64,000 bases of DNA from Silene conica (lineage: Eukaryota; Streptophyta; Magnoliopsida; Caryophyllales; Caryophyllaceae): the NCBI GenBank assembly GCA_029255685.2, contig CM055315.2, forward strand, positions 25,611,501 through 25,675,500, in the 5' to 3' direction. Numbering within the stretch: position 1 is the first letter of the stretch; the number at the start of each line of letters is the position of its first letter. The position numbers and the translations under genes are program-made. The notes under the pieces are model-generated. The model did no database searches. It was not told where the DNA came from and was given only the letters and a program-made list of their open reading frames with translations. Below are positions 35,883 through 48,600 of the stretch, piece by piece.

Positions 35883-36157
35883 TCCTTATCTATTTATGTA
35901 CTATTGTATCATATTTAACACGTGATTGTTGAAGTGAGTTTGGAGACGAAGGCATACGCAGAATTGCTCAAATTGCGAATTGCGAATTGGGATTGAACCC
36001 GAAACCTTCGGAATTATATTTTCGAGATTTTTTTTTCAGAATTTTTTTCATCGGAATTTTTTTAAAAAAAAACTTCTCGAAACTTTTTCTCGAAATTTTT
36101 TTTTCGATTTTTTTTCTCCAATTTTTTTTTTTTCTCGAAAAGATTGGAGAAAAAAAA

Positions 36158-37350
36158 TGCGTAGATACACATCTCTTAATTCGTAGACACACATGTCTAA
36201 ATGCGTAGATACACACCTTTAAATACGTAGATACACATGGCTAAATGCGTAGATACACATCTCTTAATTCGTAGATACACATGTCTAAATGCGTAAATAC
36301 ATATCTCTAAATGCGTAGATACACATGTTTGAATGCGTAGATACATACCTCTATATGAGTAGATACACACCTCTATATGAGTAGATACACATCTCTAAAT
36401 GCGTAGATACACACCTCTATATGAGTAGATACACATCCCTAAATGCGTAGATACACATGCTAAATGCGTAGATACACATCTCTAAATGCGTACACACGTC
36501 TAGTAGATACACACCATTAAATACGTAGATACACATGGCTAAATGCGTAGATACACATCTTTTAATGCGTAGATACACATATCTAAATGCGTAGATACAC
36601 ATCTCTAAATGCGTAGAAACACACCTTTAAATGCGTAGATACACATCTCTTAATGCGTAGATACACATGTCCAAATGCGTAGATACACACCTTTAAATAC
36701 GTAGATACACATGGCTAAATGCGTAGATACACATCTCTTAATGCGTTGATACACATGTCTAAATGCGTAGATACATATCTCCAAATGCGTAGATACACAT
36801 GTTTGAATGCGTAGATACACACCTCTATATGAGTAGACACACATCTCTAATGCGTAGATACACACCTCTATATGAGTAGATACACATCTCTAAATGCGTA
36901 GATACACATGGCTAAATGCGTAGATACACATCTCTAAATGCGTAGATACACATCTCTAAATGCGTAGATACACACCTTTAAATGCGTAGATACACATCTC
37001 TAAACGCGGAGATACACATGTCTAAATGCGTAGATACACACCTTTAATGCTTAGATACACATGGTTAAATGCGTAGATACACATATCTAAATGCGTAGAT
37101 ACACATATCTAAATGCGTAGATACACACCTTTAAATACGTAGATATACATGGTTAAATGCGTAGATACACATCTCTTAATGCGTAGATACACATGTCTAA
37201 ACTCTAAATGCATAGATACATATCTCTAAATGCGTAGATACACATCTCTAAATGCGTAGATACACATGTTTGAATGCGTAGATACACACCTCTAAATACG
37301 TAGATGTACATCTCTAAATGCGTAGATACACAACTTTCAATTTGTAGGTA
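36158..37350. repeat. 22-bp minisatellite (aaatgcgtagatacacatctct)
   Basis: About 50 units of 22 bp with variants at the last six bases (atctct, atgtct, accttt, atggct). Because 22 is not a multiple of three, all minus-strand frames read as long CIYAF/CVSTHLE repeats, which are not genes. Confidence 0.95.
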
Positions 37351-37710
37351 CACATCTCGAAGTTTTTTTATCGGCAAAAAAAAATGAAAATTTTTTTTTC
37401 GAAAAAACCAATTTTTTTCTCGAAATTTTTTATTTCTCGAAATATTTTTCATTACAATAACACAAGTTACTCAATACAATATCACGGGTTCTTGAAAACT
37501 ATATTCCGAAAAAAATGAAAAAAAAAAATCGTATAAAAAAAATGAAAAAAAAAAATTCGAAAAAAAAAAAATTAAGAATAAGCCATTAACAAGGTAACCA
37601 AAGAAGAAGACGCAAGAACAAATAAGAAATTGGCAATTTGAACGAAAATGTCTTCGAAAATGTTTTTGTCTTAAATATTATACAATATCGTATTAATCAA
37701 CAAAAACTTT

Positions 37711-37770
37711 GTGGTCTATTGGTTTAGGTGATGGTCTTTGTATCCCGGGGTCGGGAGTTCGAACGCTAGT
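37711..37770 (+). other. tRNA-like sequence
   Basis: gtggtctattggtttaggtg resembles a D-arm/box A, and gtcgggagttcgaacgc a T-arm/box B at 30-bp spacing. It has the same position in F1 as 44776-44844 has in F2. Confidence 0.45.
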
Positions 37771-38066
37771 ACCGTCATTTTTTTATTTTTTCTTATTAGA
37801 AAGTTTTCGCGTGTTAAATATTATATATTTATAATTTATAATTTTTCTATTAGAATTAGAAAATAAAAAAATAATAAATTATTTACAATTTTTCTATTAG
37901 AATTTAAAAATTAGAAAATAAATGATTAAACAATAATTTATTTATAATTTTCCTATTAGAATTAGAACATAAGAAAATAATAAATTATTTACAATTTTTC
38001 TATTAGAATTAAAAAATTAAAATATAGCTAATTATATACAATTTTCTTATTAAATTTAGAACATGA

Positions 38067-39388
38067 CTAGTATGTTGCCCGTGCGTTCCACGGATTCTAA
38101 AATAATTGATTAAATGTATAATAAATAAATTAGTCTTGCTTATGTACTTATAACTAAAAAATTATGTTTTTGTACTTAGATTATTAATGGCTCAAATATT
38201 TATTATAATTGATTTGATATTTAATTTTAATTATTGTATGTGTAAAGCGTATTAGTGACAAATCTTATTTTATGGTCCATTACTGGCTAAGATCAGACCT
38301 GCTATTTTGGTTTTGGTTAAGCTCTAATATTGTAATTTATAAATTGGGTCTTTGGTCCACAAAATTTATAATTTTTGTTTTCGATTTAGTTCAGTTATGT
38401 GCTCATTTCTAGTTTCTTTATAAATTTAGTAAGTAAAAAGAATGAATATCTACTATTATAATACTTTCTCACTATGGGACAATTTTCAACACTAATTTTG
38501 TGTTTATTCCAAAAATCGTTAAATTTTTGTATGTTGACCTTTCATTTTTAATAATAATCCATATAAAATTAATAACTATAAATATATTTAAAGATTTTTT
38601 TAGAGTCTATTATAATTTCCATAAATATAAATATACTTATTAATAAATAATCTTCTAATTCTAATAAATAGTTGGAAAAATTAATAATTTAAAAATAACA
38701 AGTGTACAAATATTAAAAAATAATTTTCTAATTCTAATAGAAAAATTATAAAATAGTTTCTAACTCTAATAGGAAACTTATAAATAATAAAATTAATTAT
38801 TTTCTAATTCTAATAGGAAAATTATAAAATGTATAATAAAAAATTAATCTTGTTTATGTACTTATAACTAAAAAATTATGTTTTTGTACTTAGATTATTA
38901 ATGGCTCAAATATTTGTTATATAATTGATTTGACATTTAATTTTAATTATTGTATGTGTAAAGCGTATTAGTGACAAATCTTATTTTATGGTCCATTACT
39001 GGCTAAGATCAGACCTGATATTTTGGTTTCGGTTAAGCTCTAAGATTGTAATTTATAAATTGGGTCTCCGGTCCACAAAATTTGTAATTTTTGTTTTCGA
39101 TTTAGTTCAGTTATGTGCTCATTTCTAGTTTCTTTATAAATTTAGTAAGTAAAAAGAATGAATATCTACTATTATACTACTTTCACATTAAGGGACAATT
39201 TTTAACCTAATTTTTTATTTATTCCAAAAATCGTTAAATTTTGTATGTTGACCATTCATTTTTAATAATAATCCATATAAAATTAATAACTATAAATATA
39301 TTTATAGATTTTTTTAGAGTCTATTATAGTTTTCATATATATAGATATACATATTCATAAATAATCTTCTAATTCTAATAAATAGTTT
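38067..39388 (-). mobile_element. Helitron-like segment H5 with internal duplication
   Basis: On the minus strand the left end reads hairpin ccgtg-gaacg-cacgg, gcaacata, CTAG|T, a Helitron 3' terminus (38067-38093). The body is two copies of ~560 bp (38112-38677 and 38827-39388), both with gtacttagattattaatggc and tttagttcagttatgtgctc. It ends abruptly at the next minisatellite, so the 5' end is not identified. Confidence 0.5.
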
Positions 39389-40491
39389 GAATGCGTAGAT
39401 ACACACCTCTAAATGCGTAGATACACATCTTTAAATGCGTAGATACACATGGCTAAATGCGTAGATACACATCTTTAAATGCGTAGATACACATGGCTAA
39501 ATGAGTAGATACACATGGCTAAATGCGTAGATACACACCTTTAAATACGTAGATACACACCGTTAAATACGTAAACACACATGGCTAAATGCGTAAATAC
39601 ACATCAATTAATGCGTAGATACACATCTCTAAATGCGTAGACACACCTTTAAATGCGTAGATACGCATGGCTAAATACGTAGATACACATGTCTAGTAGA
39701 TACACACCTTTAAATACGTAGATACATATGGCTAAATACGTAGATACACATGTTTAGTAGATACACGCCTTTAAATACGTAGATACACATGGTTAAATGC
39801 GTAGATACACATCTCTTAATGCGTAGATACAAATGTCTAAATGCGTAGATACACATCTCTAAATGCGTAGATACACATCTCTAAATGCGTAGATACACAC
39901 CTTTAAATGCGTAGATACGCATGGCTAAATGCGTAGATACACAACTTTAATTGCGTATATATACACATCTCTAAATGCGTAGATACACATGTCGAAATGC
40001 GTAGATACACATGGCTAAATGTGTAGTTACACATCTCTTAATGCGTAGATACACATGTCTAAATGCGTAGATACACATGGCTAAATGCGTAGATAGACAC
40101 CTTTAAATGCGTAGATACACATGACTAAATGCGTAGATACACATCTCAAAATATTTTTTTTTTCTCGAATTTTTTTCATTACAATAACACAACTTACTCA
40201 ATACAATATCATGGTTTCTTCAAAACAATATTATGAAAAATAAAATCTTAAGAAAAAAAACATTTTGTGAAAAAAAATTCGAAAAAAAAATGTCAAGAAA
40301 AAAAAATTTTGAAAAAAAAAATCTCGAGAAAAAGAAACTCGAAAAACAAATTTGGAGAAAAAAAAAATGGAAAAATATTTCGGAAAAAAAATCGACAAAA
40401 CATAATTTTGAAAAAAATTTCGAAAAAAAAATCCGGAGAAAAGATTTTCGAAATAAAAAATTTCAAAAAAAAAAATTTGAATCCCTATTGG
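39386..40491. mobile_element. F-type remainder: 22-bp minisatellite and homopolymer arm
   Basis: The 22-bp array of F1/F2 resumes at 39386 and runs to ~40150. Then come cattacaataacacaacttac, found in other F arms, and A-rich blocks. The lysine-rich frames at 40233-40523 come from these blocks and are not genes. Confidence 0.6.
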
Positions 40492-40588
40492 CTTGGGATC
40501 CTGTGAGAACCACCTTACAATGAGTAATAAGTAAGATGTAGAGTTCTTACAAGGTTCTCATTGTAAGGTGGTTCTCACCGGATCCCAA

Positions 40589-40591
<3 letters not shown>
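40492..40591. mobile_element. Element C2, 100-bp minimal foldback
   Basis: It consists almost only of two opposed ends: cttgggatcctgtgagaacc at the left and ggttctcaccggatcccaag at the right, with gtagagttctt between. It is the smallest member seen. Confidence 0.6.

Positions 40592-40664
<73 letters not shown>
40592..40664. repeat. (TA)n microsatellite
   Basis: About 73 bp; the bases on both sides are exact complements (ggatcccaagtc / gacttgggatcc). Confidence 0.96.
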
Positions 40665-40668
<4 letters not shown>

Positions 40669-41048
40669 TTGGGATCCGGTGAGAACCACCTTACAATGAG
40701 AACTTTGTGAGAACTCTACCTTACGGACTTTTTTACCGAAAATTAATGACATATTTGGATTCGGCATGACATTTTATAGCTAGAGAACATATTTCTCGGT
40801 CTAGAAAATAAATACTAGTGACGGAAATCAAGGTGAGATACATTTTATTTATTTGCATGCACCTACTATCTATTTTTTCGTATCTATCATTTTTCCGCCA
40901 CTAGTATTTATTTTCTAGAACAAGAAATATGTTCTCTGGACATAAAATTCCATGCCGAATCCGATTATGTCATTAATTTTTAAAAAATAACTCCGTAAGG
41001 AAGAGTTCTCACCGGTTTTCATTGTAAGGTGGTTCTCACCGGATCCCA

Positions 41049-41052
<4 letters not shown>
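40665..41052. mobile_element. Element C1, 388-bp foldback MITE
   Basis: The two halves are close complements almost to the centre: gggatccggtgagaaccacc, cttacaatgagaac, gattcggcatgacatttta, gaaaataaatactagtgacgg on the left and their complements on the right. This leaves a loop of roughly 60-80 bp. It is flanked by (TA)n and has no coding capacity. Similar copies are C3 and C4. Confidence 0.8.

Positions 41053-41130
<78 letters not shown>
41053..41130. repeat. (TA)n microsatellite
   Basis: About 78 bp of pure TA between C1 and F2. Confidence 0.97.
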
Positions 41131-41134
<4 letters not shown>

Positions 41135-41269
41135 TTGCATCGTGTGAGGTCTATGATCTTAAATGAGAATTAAGGTCTACTTGTAGATCCAAATAAGAAC
41201 CATGAGATGATGTCACGTGGATAATACAATTTAAGCAAAAAATGCAAAAATTACGAAAATTACTTCAAT

Positions 41270-41330
41270 GGGAGTCGATCCCGCGACCTCGAGCGACAAA
41301 GACCAGAACTTTCCCAACTCTGCCCAGCGT
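41270..41330 (-). other. tRNA-like sequence in the F2 left arm
   Basis: The minus strand has gcagagttgggaaagttctg and cgcgggatcgactccc; near copy of 35821-35882. A second, more worn one lies at 41424-41485 (minus). Confidence 0.45.
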
Positions 41331-41917
41331 CCTTGTTAATTTATGTAATATTGTACCATATTTAACACATGATTTTTGAAGTATAATTTTAGGTCAGATT
41401 TAAGCAAAAAAACATAAGTGCCACCGATGGGGATCGGGCCTGAAACCTCCAGTTTCATGTACCAAAGGCTTATTCATTGTTCCATATACACTTTGCTGAT
41501 TAATTTCATACTGTAAAAGATTTATACTATTTTATACGAGGTTTTTATTTGGAATTAACTTAACAAGTATACCTGTTTCGCATCAATTTCCTATTTATTC
41601 TTCCGTCTTCTTCTTTGGTTACCTTGTTAATTGCTTCTCGAAATTTTTTTTTTCGAAATTTTTTTGTTCTCGAATTTTTTTTTTTCGAAATGTTTTTTCG
41701 AGAATTTTTTTTTCTTGAATTTTTATTTTTTATTTTTTTCGTAATATTGTTTTGAAGAATCCGTGATATCTTATTAAGTAACTTATGCTATTGTAATAAA
41801 AAAAATCGAGAAAAAAAGGGTTCACTCTTCACCTCTAGAGTGTCTTTTGATTTTTTATGCCGTTTGAATGACAATAGGAAGGGAAAAGGTTTAGGGTTAT
41901 ATTATGCGCATCTGCGA

Positions 41918-44440
41918 TAGATATACACCTTTAAATGCGTAGATACATATGTCTAAATGCGTAGATACAACCTTTAAATGCGTAAATACACATGGATAAA
42001 TGCGTAGATACACATGTCTAAATGCGTAGATACACCCCTTTAAATGCGTAGATACACATGGCTAAATGCGTAGATACACATGGTTAAATGCGTAGATACA
42101 CATGTCTAAATGCGTAGATACACATGTCTAAATGCGTAGATACACATCTCTAAATGCGTAGGTACACATGTCTAAATGCGTAGATACACACCTTTAAATG
42201 CGTAGATACACACCGTTAAATGCGTAGATACACATGGCTAAATGCGTAGACATACATGTCTAAATGCGTAGATACACACACCTTTAAATGCGTAAATACA
42301 CATGACAAAATGCGTAGATACACATGGCTAAATGCGTAGATACACATTGCTAATTGCGTAGATACACATGTCTAGTAGATACACACATTTAAATACGTAG
42401 ATACACAAGGCTAAATGCGTAGATACACATCTCTTAACGCGTAGATACACATGTCTAAATGCGTAGATACACACCTTTAAATGCGTAGATACACATGGCT
42501 AAATGCGTAGATACACATGGTTAAATGCGTAAATACACATCTCTTAATGCGTAGATACACATGTCTAAATGCGTAGATACACATCTCTAAATGCGTAGAT
42601 ACACATGGCTAAATGCGTAGATACACATGGTTAAATGCGTAAATACACATCTCTTAATGCGTAGATACACATGTCTAAATGCGTAGATACACATCTCTAA
42701 ATGCGTAAATACACATGTCTAAATGCGTAGATACACACCTTTAAATGCGTAGATACACATGTCTAGTAGATACACACCTTTAAATACGTAGATACACATG
42801 GCTAAATTGTAGATACATATCTTTTAATGCGTAGATACACACCTTTAAATGCGTAGATATACATTTCTAAATGCGTAGATACACATCTTTAAATGCGTAG
42901 ATACACATGTCTAAATGCGTAGATACACATGTCTAAATGCGTAGATACACATCTCTAAATGCGTAGATACACATGTCTAAATGCGTAGATACACACCTTT
43001 AAATGCGTAGATACACATGTCTAGTAGATACACACCTTTAAATACGTAGATACACATGGCTAAATTGTAGATGCATATCTCTTAATGCGTAGATACACAC
43101 CTTTAAATGCGTAGATACACATCTCTAAATGCGTAGATACACATCTTTAAATGCATAGATATACATTTCTAAATGCGTAGATACACATCTTTAAATGCGT
43201 AGATACACATGTCTAAATGCGTAGATACACATGTCTAAATGCGTAGATACACATCTCTAAATGCGTAAATACACATGTCTAAATGCGTAGATACACACCT
43301 TTAAATGCGTAGATACACATGTCTAGTAGATACACACCTTTAAATACGTAGATACACATGGCTAAATTGTAGATACATATCTTTTAATGCGTAGATACAC
43401 ACCTTTAAATGCGTAGATATACATTTCTAAATGCGTAGATACACATCTTTAAATGCGTAGATACACATGTCTAAATGCGTAGATACACATGTCTAAATGC
43501 GTAGATACACATCTCTAAATGCGTAGATACACATGTCTAAATGCGTAGATACACACCTTTAAATGCGTAGATACACATGTCTAGTAGATACACACCTTTA
43601 AATACGTAGATACACATGGCTAAATTGTAGATGCATATCTCTTAATGCGTAGATACACACCTTTAAATGCGTAGATACACATCTCTAAATGCGTAGATAC
43701 ACATCTTTAAATGCATAGATACACATGTCTAAATGCGTAGATACACACCTTTAAATTCGTAGGTACACATGTCTAGTAGATACACACCTTAAATACGTAG
43801 ATACACATGGCTAAATGCGTAGATACATATCTCTTAATGCGTAGATACACATCTCTAAATGTGTAGATACACACCTTTAAATGCGTAGATACACACCTTT
43901 AAATGCGTAGATACACATGTCTAAATGCGTATATACACATGGCTAAATGCGTAGATACACACCTTTAAATGCGTAGATACACATGTCTAGTTGATACACA
44001 CCTTTAAATACGTAGATACACATGGCTAAATGCGTAGATACACATCTCTTAATGCGTAGATACACATATCTAAATGCGTAGATACACATGTCTAAATGCG
44101 TAGATACACACCTTTAAATGCGTAGATAGACATGTCTAAATACGTATTATACACACCATTAAATGCATAGATACACATGGATAAATGCGTAGATACACAT
44201 CTCTAAATGTGTAGATACACATGGCTAAGTGCGTAGATACGCACCTTTTAATGCGTAGATAAACATGGATAAATGCGTAGATACACATCTATAAATACGT
44301 AGATACACATGGCTAAATGCGTAGATACACATCTCTAAATGCGTAGATACACATATCTAAATGCGTAGATACACGCCTTTAAATGCGTAGATACACACCT
44401 TTAAATGCGTAGATACACAACTTTGAATGTGTAGGTACAC
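41918..44440. repeat. 22-bp minisatellite of F2, ~2.5 kb
   Basis: More than 100 units of aaatgcgtagatacacat plus four variable bases. A ~559-bp block recurs: the marker gctaaattgtagat occurs near 42802, 43058, 43361 and 43617, alternating 256 and 303 bp apart, showing recent block duplication. Confidence 0.95.
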
Positions 44441-44775
44441 ATCTCGAAGTTTTTTTATCGATAAAAAAAAAAAATAAAAAAGAAGAATTACGAATTTTTT
44501 TTCATTAGAATAGCACAAGTTACTCGATACAATATCACAGGTTTTTCAAAAAAATATTCCGAAAAAAATGAAAAAAAAATCGGATATAAAATGAAAAAAA
44601 AAATATCGAATAAAAAAACTCGAGAATAAGCCATTAACAAGGTAATCAAAGAAGAAGCCAGAAGAACAAATAAGAAATTTATGCGAAACGGGTCTACTTG
44701 TTAAATTAATTCTAAACAAATACCTTGTGTAAGATTGTATAGATCGTTTACTATATGAAACTAATCAACATAGTC

Positions 44776-44844
44776 TGCGTGGCCCATTGGTTTAGGTGTT
44801 GGTCTTTGAAATTGGAGGTCCAGTGTTCGACCCCTAATTTCCGC
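44776..44844 (+). other. tRNA-like sequence in the F2 right arm
   Basis: gtggcccattggtttaggtg (box A-like) and ccagtgttcgacccc (box B-like) at tRNA spacing. A second one follows at 44920-44975 (ctggttaagctgttaggc ... ttgcgggttcgatgcc). Both are inverted with respect to those in the left arm. Confidence 0.5.
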
Positions 44845-45016
44845 AGGTTTTGATTTTTGCTTAGGAGTAAAAGTGTCGCGTCTTAAATACCATACAATAT
44901 TATATTAATCAACAAAAACACTGGTTAAGCTGTTAGGCTTTGATACTTGAGGTTGCGGGTTCGATGCCTAACGCTGTCTTTTTGATTTTTGCTTGATTTT
45001 TGCTTAAGATGTAGAC

Positions 45017-45065
<49 letters not shown>
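45017..45065. repeat. (TA)n(GA)n microsatellite
   Basis: 22 bp of TA followed by 27 bp of GA between F2 and E2. Confidence 0.95.
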
Positions 45066-45229
45066 GCAAGATCCGGTGAGAACGATCATTCGGTGCATAC
45101 GGTGAGAACGACTCTCCTCCATTAGATGAGAGTTAATTGAAAGGCTGAGATTAAATTTTAAATTAAACCAATCAAGCTAAACACTAATTCATTAGTACAT
45201 TAGAACTTCTTCCACCTTTTAAATTTCAG

Positions 45230-45367
45230 GAAGGCGCATGCGAATCGGGAAAGTGATCAGGAACTCATAAAGCTCACCCAATACCTACTTACTATAGCTG
45301 AGCTCGAGGATATAAGTATCCTTGACCATCATTCCTGGGAATCATATTCTGAAGATAATTCAAAGAG
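45230..45367 (+). pseudogene. Captured host exon in E2, gene not identified
   Basis: It is preceded by AAATTTCAG and followed by AAAGAG|GTGTGTC, both good splice signals. One frame is open throughout and encodes a helical, acidic segment that includes RESDQELIKLTQYLLTIAEL and ends DNSKR. Composition and codon use differ from the surrounding repeats. No start codon or partner exon is seen. I do not recognise the parent gene. Confidence 0.5.
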
Positions 45368-45542
45368 GTGTGTCTTGTTTAATATTATCATCGGTATGGG
45401 CTCTTTGTTTGTCTCTTGTTAACAAGCTCTTTTGCACTCCCACGTTGTTACATTGTAATGTTATTTAAGTGGTGGTTATTTATGACACAAACTGCGATTC
45501 TCCGAGAAGCGGAGATTACAGACGGAGTATCTTAAGGTATTT

Positions 45543-46855
45543 ACTCCGTAAAAAAATGTATCTATGTTTAAGTAAAAAAAATGTATCTACCCCGTCAAAA
45601 TATGCATCTAGGTGTAAGTAAAAAATGTATCTACTCCGTCAAAAAATGTATCTAGGTTTATGTCAAAAAGTAAAAAAAATGTATCTACTTCGTCAAAAAA
45701 TGTGTAAAAAAATGTATCTACTTCGTTAAAAAATGTATCTAGGTTTAAGTAAAAAAAATGTATCTACTCCGTCAAAAAATGTATCTAGGTTTATGTAAAA
45801 AAGTACAAAAAATGTATCTATTCCGTAAAAAAAAATGTATCTAGGTTTAAGGTCAAAAAATGTATCTACTCTGTCAAAAGATGTATCTAGGTTTATGTAA
45901 AAAAGTAAAAAAAATGTTTGTATTCCGTAAAAAAAAATGTATCTAGGTTTAAGGTAAAAAAATGTATCTACTCCGTCAAAAGATGTAACTAGGTTTATAT
46001 AAAAAATATTTAAAAAAATGTATCTAGGTTTTAAGTAAAAAAAATGTATCTACCTTGTCAAAAAATGTAACTGGATTTACGTTAAATTTTTTTAAAAAAA
46101 ACGTATTACTCCGTCAAAAAGTGTATCTAGGTTTAAGTAAAAAAAAAAATTGTACCTACTCTGTCAAAAAATGTATCTAGGTATATGTAAAAAAGTAAAA
46201 AAAAAATGTATCTACTCCGTCAAAAAATGTATTTAGGTTTAAGTAAAAAAATGTATCTACTTCTTCAAAAAAAATGTATCTACTCCTTCAAAAAAATGTA
46301 TCTAAGTTTATGTAAAAAAAGTAAAAAACTGTATCTACTCCGTCAAAAAATGTATATAGGTTTATTAAAAAAGTAAAAAAAAATTATCTAATCCGTCAAA
46401 AAATGTATCTAGGTTTATGAAAAAAATTTTAAAAAAATGTATTTACTCCGTAAAAACTAAGTTTATGTAAAAAGTAAAAAAAATGTATCTACTCCGTCAA
46501 AAAATGTATTTATGTTTAAGTAAAAAATGTATCTACTCCGTCAAAAAATGTATCTAGGTTTAAGTAAAAAAAAATGTATCAACCCCGTCAAAAAATGTAA
46601 CTAGGTTTGTGTAAAAAAGTAAAAAAATGTATCTATTTCGTCAAAAAATGTATCTAGGTTTAAGTAAAAAAATGTATCTACTCCGTTAAAAAAATGTATC
46701 TAGGTCTATATAAAAAAGTAAAAAAAAAATGTATCTACTGCGTAAAGAAATGTATCTAGGTTTACGTAAAAAAATGTATCTACTCCGTCAAGTAAAAAGA
46801 TGTATCTACTCCGTAAAAAACTATATCTAGGTTTATGTAAAGAAACAAAAAAAAT
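45543..46855. repeat. Minisatellite of element E2
   Basis: Blocks of tgtatctactccgtcaaaaa and tgtatctaggtttatgtaaa alternate with ~50-55 bp per pair; this is the complement of the E1 and E3 arrays. Confidence 0.9.
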
Positions 46856-47175
46856 ATAGATTTAGGATCACTTCAGAAGTTGATCAAGGTGTTATCGGTG
46901 TTCGAGAATGATAATATGAAGGAAGGTTGGTGGCTGACATTAATGGGTAACAATGGTGAATTGAAATAAAATTGGCAATTGAATATTATTTGAATTGGAC
47001 TTGTGTCGGTGAATTAGAAAGGAAATGAAGTTGGATAAGGAAGTATATGGGGCTTAATGGGTATGTAATAGGTTTAATTGAATATCTAGTGTCAGCCGTG
47101 TATTTCTTTTTAATCCCACGGTTAATATTCGTTCTCACCGTATGCACCGTATAATCGTTCTCACCCGATCCTAAA

Positions 47176-47177
<2 letters not shown>

Positions 47178-47227
<50 letters not shown>
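47178..47227. repeat. (TA)n at the centre of the E2/E3 palindrome
   Basis: About 50 bp of TA; the ~50 bp on the two sides are exact or nearly exact complements. Confidence 0.96.
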
Positions 47228-47229
<2 letters not shown>

Positions 47230-47334
47230 TTTAGGATCGGGTGAGAACGATTATACGGTGCATACGGTGAGAACGAGTCACGTCTGTTGGATTAAAACAC
47301 AATCAACGGTTAAAAAATACCCACAACCCACATT

Positions 47335-48600
47335 CTAGATAGATTTTTTGACGGAGTAGATAATTTTTTTTTTTACCTTTTTACATAAAATTAGATATAT
47401 TTTACTTTCTTTTTTTACCTTTTTACGTAAATCTATATACATTTTTTTGACGGAGTAGATACATTTTTTTTACTTTTTTACGTAAACCTAGATACATTTT
47501 TTGACGGAGTAGATACATTTTTTTTACTTTTTTTACATAAACCTAGATACATTTTTTGAAGGAGTAGGTACATTTTTTTTTACTTTTTTTACATAAAACT
47601 AGATGCATTTTTTGAAGTACTAGATACATTTTTTTTTACTTTTTTACGTAAACCGCTAGATACATTTTTTGACGAAGTAGATACATTTTTTTTTACTTTT
47701 TTTTACATAAACCTAGATACATTTTTTGAATGAGTAGATACATTTTTTTTTACTTTTTTTTACATAAACCTAGATACATTTTTTAAAAGAGTAGATACAT
47801 TTTTTTTACTTTTTACGTAAACCTAGATACATTTTTTGACGGGGTAGATACATTTTTATTCAAACTACTAAATCAGCGTATCGCCACAATCATAGCCGGC
47901 TACCACCGACGTCGACACTACCGGCTACATTTTTTTTTTTACTTTTTTACATAAACCTAAATACATTTTTGACGGAGTAGATACATTTTTTTTACTTAAT
48001 ACTAGATACATTTTTTGACGGAGTAGATACATTTTTTTACTTTTTACATAAACTTAGATTTTTATAGAGTAAATACATTTTTTAAAATTTTTTTCATAAA
48101 CCTAGATAAATTTTTTGACGAAGTAGATACATTTTTTTTACTTTTTTACATAAACTTAGATACATTTTTTGAAGGAGTAGATACATTTTTTGACGGAGTA
48201 GATACATTTTTTTTACTTAAACCTAGATACACTTTTTGACGGAGTAATACATTTTTAAAAAAAAATTTAACATAAACCGAGTTACATTTTTTGAGGGGTA
48301 GATACTTTTTTTACTTAAAACCTAGATACATTTTTTTAAATATTTTTACATAAACCTAGTTACATTTTATGACGGAGTAGATACATATTTTTTTTACTTA
48401 AACCAAGATACATTTTTTGACGGAGTAGATACATTTTTACCTAGATACATTTTTTGACGGAGTAGATACATTTTCACCTAGATATATTTTTTGACGGAAT
48501 AGATACATTTTTTTTACTTAAACCTAGATACATTTTTTTAACAGGTAGATACATTTTTTTACTTTTTTACATAAACCTAGTTACATTTTTTAACGGATAT
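47335..48600. repeat. Minisatellite of element E3
   Basis: tacattttttgacggagtaga and acttttttacataaaccta blocks as in E1. A GC-richer, non-repetitive 65-bp insert lies at ~47870-47935. Confidence 0.9.

Larger units (their letters stand above)
35701..37800. mobile_element. Element F1 (left part), minisatellite flanked by tRNA-like arms
   Basis: It begins close to a short TA tract with atgatcttaaatgaggattgaggtc, the same as the start of F2 at 41150. The layout is: left arm with tRNA-like sequence (35821-35882, minus), homopolymer blocks, 22-bp minisatellite, homopolymer blocks, right arm with tRNA-like sequence (37711-37770). A Helitron-like segment follows and a third minisatellite block (39386) may be its displaced remainder. 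Confidence 0.5.
41131..45016. mobile_element. Element F2: long inverted arms around a 2.5-kb minisatellite
   Basis: The left end reads gcatcgtgtgaggtctatga. The left arm (41131-41900) and right arm (44440-45016) are largely inverted copies of each other: both contain tRNA-like sequences, the ttaccttgttaa / ttaacaaggtaa block next to agaagaa, and homopolymer cgaaattttt blocks. The 22-bp minisatellite fills the centre. The right terminus near gatgtagac is not a clean copy of the left. Confidence 0.6.
45066..47177. mobile_element. Element E2 with captured exon
   Basis: The left end gcaagatccggtgagaacga and the right end (complement gatttaggatcgggtgagaa) are E-type inverted repeats continuing into cggtgcatacggtgagaacga. 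Inside are one exon-like segment (45230-45367) and a minisatellite (45543-46855). E3 is its inverted partner across the TA tract. Confidence 0.68.

Noticed and set aside
36417..37452. Minus-strand frames with repeating CIYAF...CVSTHLE sequence
   Set aside because: Direct translation of the 22-bp minisatellite; its period makes all frames open by chance.
40233..40523. Lys/Glu-rich frames resembling a charged coiled coil
   Set aside because: Come from A-rich homopolymer blocks of F-type arms; no conserved motif, no splice or promoter context.
41918..44440. Regular direct repeats that could be mistaken for a CRISPR array
   Set aside because: No distinct spacers, units are contiguous 22-mers, and this is plant nuclear DNA.
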